The notes beneath the pieces were generated by a model. That model was not told where the DNA came from. It searched no databases and saw only the letters and a list, made by a program, of their open reading frames with translations. Shown here in pieces: positions 36,464-44,311 of a stretch of 64,000 nt of DNA. Positions within the stretch are counted from its first letter, which is position 1. The number at the start of each line of letters is the position of its first letter. This DNA is from Lachnospiraceae bacterium (GTDB lineage: Bacteria > Bacillota > Clostridia > Lachnospirales > Lachnospiraceae): positions 18,599 to 82,598 of the forward strand of contig JAFQLS010000044.1 in NCBI GenBank assembly GCA_017396555.1, read 5' to 3'. A program made the position numbers and the translations under genes.

Positions 36464-37549
36464 TCATGGTGTAAATTCCGTATATTCCAATATCCAATGT
36501 TCCAACTCTTTTCGAAAAGAGGCGTTTTGATTAATTATTTGTTCTAATCGTGATTTATTATCTAAAAATAATTTAAACATAGCTTGGTTCATTTGACAGT
36601 AATCATTAATATGTTCTCTTGAGAATTCAATATGCATTCGACCACATCTTCCCATACATATTGAACGATAAATACAGTCCCTACACTTAAATTCTTCCAG
36701 TTTATGATGGGGTAAAGTTATGCCCTTACTAATATCTCCCATATAATGGGCATTCCCTTCAACGTTATCACTACATGCATAACATTTTCCATCCGTTTGT
36801 ACATAAACCATACCTCGACTATAGCCACACGAAAATTCATTGTCATCACGATCATGGAAAAACATAAATTTTAATACAGCCATAAATGGAATATATTTAA
36901 ACATAATTCCTTGTTCGAGATAATTTATCCAATATTCAAAAGTCCTTTGTATTTCATATATATAGGTATTTTTAAATATTTTTGTATTGTTGAATTCAGG
37001 GCAATTTTCTATTTGCCAATATACAAAATCAAAGAAATTACTTACTTGCAAAAGTTCTGTAAATATACTTGTTTTTTCTGTCACAGTCAAGCGGGCAATA
37101 ATAGGGATATCTCTCCTTGTTTTTATAGCCAAAGCATTATCAACAATTGTAGAAAAATAGCTTGGATATAATATATGGTGTGGAATTTTTTCATAATTTA
37201 TAGAAAACATAATAAGTGATAAATCATTTAAAATATTTTCTGGTAAAACATCCAGACGTAATCCATTAGTATGAAGAACAAATTTTAAAGAGTAAGTCGA
37301 TAGTTGCTTTTTTGCAATGTTAATAAGAGCTTCTATATCATCGTATTCCAATGAAGGTTCGCCACCAAAAAAATAAATTGAAATTTCATCATCATTGGTT
37401 TGTTTCTGAGTTCTTTTAATGAAATCTATAAGATTTTCATATGAATATGTAGGTTTTATAGGCAATTTATTTTTTTCGCAGTCTAATAAAACTGAGCAAT
37501 ATTCACACATTAAATTACAGTCATTTGTCATATATACAAAATATTCCAT
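36464..37549 (-). CDS. radical SAM/SPASM-type enzyme
   Basis: A 361-residue enzyme. Cys11, Cys15 and Cys18 (CNLMCEYC) would bind the radical-SAM [4Fe-4S] cluster; FFGGEPSLE (about 61-69) is the SAM-binding GGEP motif. The C-terminal part has several Cys (SCGYSRG, KCYACSD, CRDCIYRSICMGRCG) like a SPASM/twitch region for extra clusters. Such enzymes often modify peptides or proteins. No short precursor peptide is visible nearby; the adjacent 174-residue membrane protein or TIR-GNAT could be the target. AAAGGAGAAAGG before the ATG. First gene of the minus-strand half of the cassette, 45 bp inside the right repeat. Confidence 0.85.
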   Translation of the reverse strand: MEYFVYMTNDCNLMCEYCSVLLDCEKNKLPIKPTYSYENLIDFIKRTQKQTNDDEISIYFFGGEPSLEYDDIEALINIAKKQLSTYSLKFVLHTNGLRLDVLPENILNDLSLIMFSINYEKIPHHILYPSYFSTIVDNALAIKTRRDIPIIARLTVTEKTSIFTELLQVSNFFDFVYWQIENCPEFNNTKIFKNTYIYEIQRTFEYWINYLEQGIMFKYIPFMAVLKFMFFHDRDDNEFSCGYSRGMVYVQTDGKCYACSDNVEGNAHYMGDISKGITLPHHKLEEFKCRDCIYRSICMGRCGRMHIEFSREHINDYCQMNQAMFKLFLDNKSRLEQIINQNASFRKELEHWILEYTEFTP

Positions 37550-37593
37550 AGCCTTTCTCCTTTTGAATATACTTAATATTTTTTTACAAATTA

Positions 37594-37638
37594 CTTTCTA
37601 ATTGAACACTCAAAAAGTGACGGATAACTAAAAATTAT
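37594..37638 (-). repeat. right 45-bp inverted repeat of the invertible cassette
   Basis: Exact inverted copy of 34319-34363. It lies 11 bp beyond the stop codon of the ABC permease gene to its right and 44 bp before the radical SAM start codon. The bases flanking the repeat differ from those on the left, so the identity ends exactly at 45 bp. Confidence 0.95.
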
Positions 37639-37649
37639 TGTTTACTTTT

Positions 37650-38702
37650 TTAGTATAAGTTATTTTTTCCTTTTAAGCGAACAAACAATATCATATTGCC
37701 AATAACAACATACACCAAAACACTAAATAAAATATTAGGAACTCCACATACTGTATGATAGCCATTAAAACACCGATATGCGCCAAGCCCCTGTGCCAAT
37801 GCTAAATCTCCGATAACTACACCCAATGAGTCATATATAAACTCAGGTATAAATACAAGTGCCATAACAATTAAATATGTACCCATATTTGTATGTACTT
37901 TCTCTGCAACAAACATAATTATAAATCCAACAATAACTGCAAAAAAGCATCTCAAAGCAATAGTCGCTAACACATACTGACCAATAGTTAGGTTATATTC
38001 CATATTCTCCATAATCAGCAGGCTTTTTATTGATGCATCCATATGCGATATTCCAAATTTGAGATATTTTACCGTAAATTCAATTAAAGAAAATAACAAT
38101 GCAAAAAACATAGAAATACTTATATTACAAATCAATCTGCAAATAAACAATTTTTTTCTTCCATTCTTGGAACTCTTAATCATATTTACTGTTCCTGAAT
38201 AATAATCATCCGTATATATAGAAGTAATCAGAACTAACATAACTATAATCAAAAATATATCTACCTTCATATTTGAAATATAGTCTATATGATATAAGTC
38301 AAAAAAGTATTCAACCTGTTCATCTTGCTTTTCGTAATATTCTGATTTTTGGACTATATATTCAACAGTCTTTAGTCTATTCTTTGCTGACTTTATATCA
38401 TCCGATATAACCTTATACTCTTTTGCATCTATTTTATCATTTTTGAATTCTTCCTCATATACTTGTGCATTTTCTAACAATTCTTGAAATCTATTATATT
38501 CAGAAACAATAAAGACGTGTTTTTCCTTTGTATATTCTCCCTCCAGTTTTTCTGAATAATATTCATAAACATCTGCATTGAATCCCTCAGGCATATCTAT
38601 ATCCAATTGCATGGAAAAGACTATTTTCAATACGAGGCAAATAGCTATAATAATAAAATTCTTTTTGTTGGAAAATATTTTAAAAAATTCATATTTTAGC
38701 AT
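37650..38702 (-). CDS. ABC-2 type permease (second)
   Basis: A 350-residue membrane protein: a transmembrane segment near residues 17-35, an outer/coiled region to about 150, and five further hydrophobic segments (about 155-340). ABC-2 permease plan, as in antibiotic or peptide efflux and immunity systems. Start at 38702 (MLKYEFFKIF) has AAGGTG 6 bp upstream. Last gene of the operon that begins with the 42678 secreted-protein gene. Confidence 0.75.
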   Translation of the reverse strand: MLKYEFFKIFSNKKNFIIIAICLVLKIVFSMQLDIDMPEGFNADVYEYYSEKLEGEYTKEKHVFIVSEYNRFQELLENAQVYEEEFKNDKIDAKEYKVISDDIKSAKNRLKTVEYIVQKSEYYEKQDEQVEYFFDLYHIDYISNMKVDIFLIIVMLVLITSIYTDDYYSGTVNMIKSSKNGRKKLFICRLICNISISMFFALLFSLIEFTVKYLKFGISHMDASIKSLLIMENMEYNLTIGQYVLATIALRCFFAVIVGFIIMFVAEKVHTNMGTYLIVMALVFIPEFIYDSLGVVIGDLALAQGLGAYRCFNGYHTVCGVPNILFSVLVYVVIGNMILFVRLKGKNNLY

Positions 38703-38712
38703 AGGCATCACC

Positions 38713-39441
38713 TTATTGTTCTTCATCCTTATAAAAATGCATATACACATCTTCCAAAGTTATATTTTCATCTTCACTGACTAATTTTAGAATACCATCT
38801 TTTGTATCCATGCCAATCAGTTCGCCTTTTTTAATCAGTATAATATATTGTGCTATCATATCCACATCCGATACAATGTGTGTAGAAAGAATAATTATTT
38901 TGTCCTTTGCCAGCTCACTTATTACATTTCTAAAATTTATTCTTTCCTTAGGGTCAAGTCCAACTGTCGGTTCATCAAGAATTAATATATCCGGATTTCC
39001 AATAAGTGCTATTGCTATACCTAACCTTTGCTTCATTCCACCTGAAAAGGTTTTTACCTTGTCATTGATGGAAGCCTGCAAATTCACTTTTTCTAATATT
39101 TCTTTTACACTTTCTTTGATTTTAGTCTTTTCAAGCCCTTTTAATAACGCAAAATATTCGAGTGTATTTGCAGCCGTAAAATTCCCATAATAACCTACTT
39201 TCTGTGGAAGATACCCTATATGTCTTCTGTAATCATCACCTAATTTCTTAATAGGTTCTCCATCATAAAGAACTTCTCCTGAAGTTGAGTCTATTACATC
39301 GGCTATGATATTCATAAGTGTTGATTTACCAGCTCCATTAGGACCAAGCAGCCCATATATTCCCGGCTCCAGAGTCATTTCAATATTATCGAGCGCTTTT
39401 TTATTTCCGTATATTTTACTAATATTTTTTAATTCTAACAT
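38713..39441 (-). CDS. ABC transporter ATP-binding protein (BcrA-like)
   Basis: A 242-residue ATPase with Walker A LLGPNGAGKSTLM, Q-loop LPQKVGYYG, signature FSGGMKQRLGIAIALIG, Walker B ILILDEPTVGLDP and H-loop LSTHIVSD. It belongs to the group serving ABC-2 permeases (bacitracin/lantibiotic export or immunity). It abuts the 39442 permease gene (stop and start adjacent). Confidence 0.9.
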   Translation of the reverse strand: MLELKNISKIYGNKKALDNIEMTLEPGIYGLLGPNGAGKSTLMNIIADVIDSTSGEVLYDGEPIKKLGDDYRRHIGYLPQKVGYYGNFTAANTLEYFALLKGLEKTKIKESVKEILEKVNLQASINDKVKTFSGGMKQRLGIAIALIGNPDILILDEPTVGLDPKERINFRNVISELAKDKIIILSTHIVSDVDMIAQYIILIKKGELIGMDTKDGILKLVSEDENITLEDVYMHFYKDEEQ

Positions 39442-40659
39442 TTATACACCACTCTTTCTATGTACGCTTACATACAATTTGTATCCAACAACAACAACTA
39501 TACAAGATAATAATACATTAATCAGACAGGTTATAGTTAATGTAGATATCGGATATCCAAATATGTTTATCGGTTCATATACCTTGAAAAAGCCCTGCCC
39601 ATCTAAAACAATGCCAAAAGGCGTATATTTTCTAAATATCTGATACACTTCATATTTATCTCTGATGACACCTAATGCAGAAAAACTTATTTCTTCCAGA
39701 TAAAAGCTTACACTAAAACCACCAACTAACAACAATACATTAATTGCAAATGGCAGGATGGACATTTTAAAACATACTGCCACCATAGTCGCAATGCATA
39801 TAATAGTTACATAGCCTAACATCCTTAGCAATGTAACTAATATCCATAGCTGCCATATGTTCAAATCATATGGCGATTGGCTAAATTCCAAAACACTCTG
39901 AATTACTTGATTAATTTCGTTAGTACTTCCATAGAAAAATGTAAACATTATGCTAAATATGCCTGCTATAAGTGACATCATAACTGCAAAGATACACACA
40001 CATAAAATTTTCCTTATGTATATTTTTCTCCTGCCTGCATATGAGCTATATATTATAGGATAGGTATTCTTTTTATGTTCGTTTGTAAATATACTAGAAG
40101 CTACAAAAATCAAAAGGCAGATATTTATAATATCAATATAGCTCATCATATCCAGCATACTAGTTATGTCCTTTGCTTGTGTTCCATCTGTGATGAAAAA
40201 TTCCAATTCACGCGCATACATTTTCTCTATTTTGCTATTAACATTTGCTATATATTTTTTGTCTGAAATTTTGAGTCTTGATGCATTATTTTTTACAGTT
40301 TCTCTATATTGATTAACCTCAGCAACGTTACTTATTTGCGAATTCAAATTTCCATATTTTAAAAACTGCTGAAACAATGTATCATCTTCCAGCTTCTCTC
40401 CACTTTCTAACTCACATTCTTCCTTATACTTTTCATATGCCAATTTACTCTTTTCATATTCTTCAGATATTAATTTAACTCTTTTTTCCGAATATTCACC
40501 CATACACTTATAGTAGTTATCATTCATTTTTACATCTTTTTCATTTAATTTATTCTTATAATAAACCATATAGGAAGAATATAATGTAAAAACAACTGAA
40601 AGAATAACTCCACATAGAAGTATTTTATTTTCAAGCATCTTTTTAAGTTCATATCTCAT
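39442..40659 (-). CDS. ABC-2 type permease (first)
   Basis: A 405-residue membrane protein with the same plan as the 37650 permease: transmembrane segment at about 12-30, a charged helical region (about 32-160), then five segments between about 165 and 395. Start at 40659 (MRYELKKMLE) has GGGAG 9 bp upstream; ATG at 40665 is too close to it. The two permeases flank the ATPase gene and probably form a heterodimer. Confidence 0.75.
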   Translation of the reverse strand: MRYELKKMLENKILLCGVILSVVFTLYSSYMVYYKNKLNEKDVKMNDNYYKCMGEYSEKRVKLISEEYEKSKLAYEKYKEECELESGEKLEDDTLFQQFLKYGNLNSQISNVAEVNQYRETVKNNASRLKISDKKYIANVNSKIEKMYARELEFFITDGTQAKDITSMLDMMSYIDIINICLLIFVASSIFTNEHKKNTYPIIYSSYAGRRKIYIRKILCVCIFAVMMSLIAGIFSIMFTFFYGSTNEINQVIQSVLEFSQSPYDLNIWQLWILVTLLRMLGYVTIICIATMVAVCFKMSILPFAINVLLLVGGFSVSFYLEEISFSALGVIRDKYEVYQIFRKYTPFGIVLDGQGFFKVYEPINIFGYPISTLTITCLINVLLSCIVVVVGYKLYVSVHRKSGV

Positions 40660-40682
40660 AAACATCTTCTCCCTATGTAGAT

Positions 40683-41705
40683 TTACTTATATGTGTATTC
40701 TTTATAATTCTTGCCATCCAAATCCATTTCTGCAACACCGTTTTCTACTATGGTATAAACCTTGTCTTCTATTCTAATCAGACAGTCAAATTCCATCTTG
40801 GTATAATCTGAACAATCGCATACCAGTTTACCGTCCAAGTCTAGTATATTCCTTATATCATTATTGCACCAATAAATGTAATCACCCAGTAAAGAGAATA
40901 CTATTATACCCTCCCCTAGCTTTTGCTTGCTTCCATCCTTCAAGGAATATCTGTATAATTCTTCAAATTTATCTGTAAAATATAAATAATCACCGTTTCT
41001 GTCACACATAAATATTTTTGTGTCAAGTTCAACTGGTGAACTTTCGTATGTATTCATATCTACAGCTATTAATTGATATAAATCATTAATATAATAATAT
41101 GTATTATCATATATAGTGCCCCATGGGAATTTTCCAGTATCTGAGTGCCAATATAACACATTAAAATCTTTATCTAAAAGATATGCGTGCCTTGGACCCT
41201 CTACCTTTACAATATCATCATTAAGAACTCTAACATAACTAACTTCTGTACTATCATCTATAGAATCTTCCTCTGACATATCTTCCGGAATAGGATTATC
41301 AAACACAACCTTTCCGCTCTCACAATCTATTATAGAACCCTTATATTCTACCATACCTCCCACTTCTCTAGGTTCATTATAGCTTTTATACAGTCTATCG
41401 TTAAACACAAAATATTCTATATCTTTAGCATTCCCCTTGCAGGATTCAAGACTATGACCACAGGTAGCAACATCACAATTAACAGTTAGATTTCCATTCT
41501 TATCTAATCTTAATAATGCTTTGTCATATGAAGTGAAATACTTATATTCATCATCATATACTGCCCATAATCCGTTTTCTCTTTCTGAGTTTTTAATTTC
41601 ACCTTTTCCACCCAAATAATTAGTTTTGTTTTCACCGTTGCTACATCCCGTTGCCATAACAAACATGGCTCCAAGCAAAGCAAGACACATAATTTTTTTA
41701 ATCAT
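40683..41705 (-). CDS. lipoprotein, beta-propeller-like
   Basis: A 340-residue lipoprotein (lipobox VMATGC at about 17-22). The rest shows repeated short beta-strand units with DLY/YYIND/YLYFTD/YIYWCN patterns, as in DUF5050-type propellers of Clostridia. It has a CxxxC...C cluster (CDVATCGHSLESC). Substrate or partner unknown. Overlaps the preceding lipoprotein gene by 8 bp; GGAGG at normal distance. Confidence 0.65.
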   Translation of the reverse strand: MIKKIMCLALLGAMFVMATGCSNGENKTNYLGGKGEIKNSERENGLWAVYDDEYKYFTSYDKALLRLDKNGNLTVNCDVATCGHSLESCKGNAKDIEYFVFNDRLYKSYNEPREVGGMVEYKGSIIDCESGKVVFDNPIPEDMSEEDSIDDSTEVSYVRVLNDDIVKVEGPRHAYLLDKDFNVLYWHSDTGKFPWGTIYDNTYYYINDLYQLIAVDMNTYESSPVELDTKIFMCDRNGDYLYFTDKFEELYRYSLKDGSKQKLGEGIIVFSLLGDYIYWCNNDIRNILDLDGKLVCDCSDYTKMEFDCLIRIEDKVYTIVENGVAEMDLDGKNYKEYTYK

Positions 41706-42660
41706 TAATCATTACCTCCATATTCATTGATTTGTTAACAGCAAACAATATATTATCTTCAGTGATATCCACTGTCACAGCAAATATATTATGCTGACCC
41801 TTATCAAGAGAACTAACATCAAGTTCTTTATTTAAATAACTCTGACCATTCTCGCTCCATTTTAAATAATATTCCCCATCAAAGCCATTAAATAGCTTTC
41901 CATCACAAAACAGGAACGTCACAAACTCTCCATCCATATAATCTGCCATATAATAGATTTTTCCATCATCTTTTTGAATTATGTAGTCACTTAATTCTCC
42001 ATTATATTCAGAGATTTCCCATATAGGCTTTCCATACATATTTTCAACCTCATCAAATAAATATCCCACCCCTTCTTTATATTCATCTCTGCTTATTTCT
42101 TCTGATTCTGAAATAATTTTCTTACTATGGTATAAAACACCATTTTCATATATCTCAACCTTTTCATTATCATAAAATGGAATAGCAGCAAAAATCAGTT
42201 CCTTTTCTTCTTCCATACTTATTCCATAAGGCGTAAAATCTAAGTGATATTTAATTTCCTTGCCATTTTCCTGAGTAATATAATTAACTAACTGCTTACT
42301 CTCACCATTCATGGAAAATGGTATAAGTTGTCCATCCAATAGCATAATGCACATCATGGATATATCTTTATAGTCGCTCTTACCCATATCAATGCTTAAA
42401 CCTACAGCTAAATTAGTATCTTCACCCCTATACTTAATATCCTCTCCTAAAAATCTTCCATATTTGTATTTTCCCGTAGTTTCATCCATAACATACTCAA
42501 AAAAATTAGTAAAATACGATAGTGTATATCCTGTACTTTCTAATTGAGAAGTTGCATCCGTACCTGTCTCTGTTTCACCAATTTTATCATACTTCTCTTT
42601 CCTTGTACAAGCACAAAATACACATAATATTATAATGGCATACCATATTATCTTTTTCAT
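41698..42660 (-). CDS. lipoprotein of unknown function
   Basis: A 320-residue lipoprotein (signal ending CVFCAC, Cys about residue 18) with a beta-rich extracellular part. The C-terminal 80 residues (DGEYYLKWSENGQSYLNKEL ... LDKGQHNIFAVTVDITE) look like an Ig-like or carbohydrate-binding-type sandwich. Not recognised further. Second gene of the operon starting with the secreted protein at 43082. Confidence 0.62.
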   Translation of the reverse strand: MKKIIWYAIIILCVFCACTRKEKYDKIGETETGTDATSQLESTGYTLSYFTNFFEYVMDETTGKYKYGRFLGEDIKYRGEDTNLAVGLSIDMGKSDYKDISMMCIMLLDGQLIPFSMNGESKQLVNYITQENGKEIKYHLDFTPYGISMEEEKELIFAAIPFYDNEKVEIYENGVLYHSKKIISESEEISRDEYKEGVGYLFDEVENMYGKPIWEISEYNGELSDYIIQKDDGKIYYMADYMDGEFVTFLFCDGKLFNGFDGEYYLKWSENGQSYLNKELDVSSLDKGQHNIFAVTVDITEDNILFAVNKSMNMEVMIND

Positions 42661-42677
42661 CTGTTTACACCTTCCTG

Positions 42678-43082
42678 CTAATTATAAACTCTCTTTGTTC
42701 CATGTCCATATGTATCATCAACTACAACTAAAAGCATAGTACCATAACCACCACTAGTACCGATGGACGCATCTGCATACGCAGAAATGTTATATGTATT
42801 CTGCTTACTAGCTGTCTTTACCACATTTTCAAGCTGATTTCGATAAAGAATAACTTCAATACCAACACTATCAAAATTCAAGTTATTATACTGTTCAGCA
42901 GAACCTGTTAGTCTATAAAATGCATTTGCTACGACCCTTGATGATAATGAATAGTCCCATCTTTTATTTGTTGTTCCACCCGTAGTCATAAAAGCGCCCG
43001 TTATAGCTTCAGCAACTATTCCTGTAGTTAATAGTGTGCATACTAATACCAGCGACAACACCATTTTCTTTACCTTGCTCAT
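42678..43082 (-). CDS. secreted 134-residue protein
   Basis: A signal peptide (MSKVKKMVLSLVLVCTLLTTG, cleavage probably after AEA) precedes a mature part of about 105 residues that is Gly/Ser/Thr/Asn-rich (TTGGTTNKRWDYSL ... IGTSGGYGTM). No Cys in the mature part. GGAAAGGAAGG lies before the ATG at 43082, which I prefer over an upstream ATG at 43124. Followed by two lipoprotein genes and an ABC-2 exporter; preceded by 0A boxes. It could be an exported signal or bacteriocin-like protein, but I see no firm match to a known family. Confidence 0.6.
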   Translation of the reverse strand: MSKVKKMVLSLVLVCTLLTTGIVAEAITGAFMTTGGTTNKRWDYSLSSRVVANAFYRLTGSAEQYNNLNFDSVGIEVILYRNQLENVVKTASKQNTYNISAYADASIGTSGGYGTMLLVVVDDTYGHGTKRVYN

Positions 43083-43181
43083 AAAAAATCCTTCCTTTCC
43101 ATCTACGATAATATGACATGCCATTTTTTCTATTTTTATGTATTTATACTCACCCTATATGTACAATAAGCAAACATACAA

Positions 43182-43227
43182 TTTGTCGAAGTTTTTTAAC
43201 GACAGCTAACACTATGTTTTCGACAAA
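43182..43227. promoter_or_regulatory. two inverted Spo0A-type (0A) boxes
   Basis: TTTGTCGAA at 43182-43190 and its exact inverse TTCGACAAA at 43219-43227, centres 37 bp apart, in the intergenic region between the secreted-protein gene (minus) and the Spo0A-like regulator gene (plus). The known Spo0A target contains TGTCGAA. A further weak half-match (ACGACA) lies between them. Confidence 0.8.
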
Positions 43228-43234
43228 TTTCTTA

Positions 43235-43263
43235 TATACTTTTTTACTAATTCATAATATAAT
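43235..43263 (+). promoter_or_regulatory. possible activated promoter of the Spo0A-like regulator gene
   Basis: TATAAT at 43258-43263 with a poor -35 (TATACT, 43235-43240) at 17 bp. A 0A box ends 7 bp before the -35, the usual arrangement at promoters that Spo0A activates. Confidence 0.5.
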
Positions 43264-43294
43264 TAAAGAAATACCATTTTAGGAGATGATACCT

Positions 43295-44068
43295 TTGAAC
43301 CAAACATTGTCAGTCTTGCTAGTCGAAGATGACCAAAATGCTTGCAAACAAATAACTGAATATGCAAAAAAATTCACTGACATAAATATTTCTGAAGTTA
43401 CAAATAACTCTCATTCAGCTTATAAATATGTTGTTGAACACGCACCTGATGCTGTAATACTTGACCTTGAACTACAGCAAGGTGGTGGTAGTGGTTTACA
43501 GTTTCTAACAGATTTGCACAATGCGCCAAAAGTAATTAATCCCTATATATTAATTACTACAAACAACTGTAGTCAAAAAACTTATGAATATGCAAGAAGA
43601 AAAGGTGCTGATTTTATTTTATATAAACATAGTGACGACTATACCAATCAGACACCTATTGACTTTTTGCGCATGACTAAAGATATTATTATAAGTTCAG
43701 CAAATACAAGTAACAATCTGTCATTTTCTTCATCAGTTAATGAAACTGATTTAAAGGGATTAATTACTCAACAGTTAGAAACATTAGGTTTCCAGCACAA
43801 AGTATTGGGGTTTAAGTATCTAATTGAAGCAATATATATTGTTATAAATGAACCAGACGCCTATATTACCCAAAGGGTCGCCGCCATTTTTAGTAAAAGT
43901 ACAACTAGCGTAGACCGCGCTATGCAGACTTCAATTGACAAAGTATGGAAACGTGGTTGTCTTGATACATTATACAAAGAATACACAGCCCATATTAACC
44001 CCGACACTGGAGTTCCAACAATTACCGAATTTGTACACTATTATGCTGATAAATTTAGAAATCTTTAA
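43295..44068 (+). CDS. response regulator with Spo0A-type DNA-binding domain
   Basis: A 257-residue regulator: receiver domain (VEDDQ at about 8-12, phospho-acceptor Asp in AVILDLELQQGG, Lys in ILYKHSD) and a C-terminal Spo0A_C domain (LGFQHKVLGFKYLIEAIYIV ... SVDRAMQTSIDKVWKRG ... EFVHYYADKFRN), matching the recognition-helix region ASRVERAIRHAI of Spo0A. It is not the master Spo0A: the linker is different and it sits beside its own kinase. I place the start at TTG 43295, 9 bp after AGGAG; the ATG at 43286 directly touches that site. The 0A boxes upstream suggest autoregulation. Confidence 0.85.
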   Translation: MNQTLSVLLVEDDQNACKQITEYAKKFTDINISEVTNNSHSAYKYVVEHAPDAVILDLELQQGGGSGLQFLTDLHNAPKVINPYILITTNNCSQKTYEYARRKGADFILYKHSDDYTNQTPIDFLRMTKDIIISSANTSNNLSFSSSVNETDLKGLITQQLETLGFQHKVLGFKYLIEAIYIVINEPDAYITQRVAAIFSKSTTSVDRAMQTSIDKVWKRGCLDTLYKEYTAHINPDTGVPTITEFVHYYADKFRNL

Positions 44069-44125
44069 TACCAATATAAATTCAAAAAAGCATTCCACAT
44101 CTTTGATAACATATTCATTCTCCCT

Positions 44126-44149
44126 CCTTTAAGATTGATTTCTTAAAGG
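44126..44149. repeat. 9-bp inverted repeat before the kinase gene
   Basis: CCTTTAAGA-ttgatt-TCTTAAAGG, perfect, between the regulator and kinase genes, no T-tract after it. Could be an operator or weak terminator. Confidence 0.4.
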
Positions 44150-44190
44150 ATATAATTTAAGGCACCTAGAATACTGTGGAGTTTTGATGT

Positions 44191-44280
44191 GGATTTTTGT
44201 GGATTTCTGTAGATTTTTGTAGATTTTTGTGGATTTTTGTAGATTATTGTGGATTTTTGTGGATTTTTGTAGATTATTGT
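44191..44280 (+). repeat. nine tandem 10-bp repeats (RGATTTTTGT)
   Basis: Nine head-to-tail units, each 10 bp, five beginning GGATTT and four AGATT, all ending TGT, with variation only at positions 1, 6 and 7. Partial units precede them. They end 31 bp before the kinase start codon. Because one unit equals about one helical turn, each T-tract falls on the same face of the DNA and should bend it. Confidence 0.92.
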
Positions 44281-44311
44281 GTTTATTAGGAACATATAAA
44301 GGAGGGTATAT

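Noticed and set aside
33390-37638. Whole cassette as an ordinary integrated prophage or genomic island
   Set aside because: No phage genes and no tRNA target; the repeats are inverted, not direct, which fits inversion better than integration.
42678-43082. Lactococcin-972-like bacteriocin
   Set aside because: The ABC context invited this, but the mature sequence lacks the W-rich repeats of that family, and I could not support the call.
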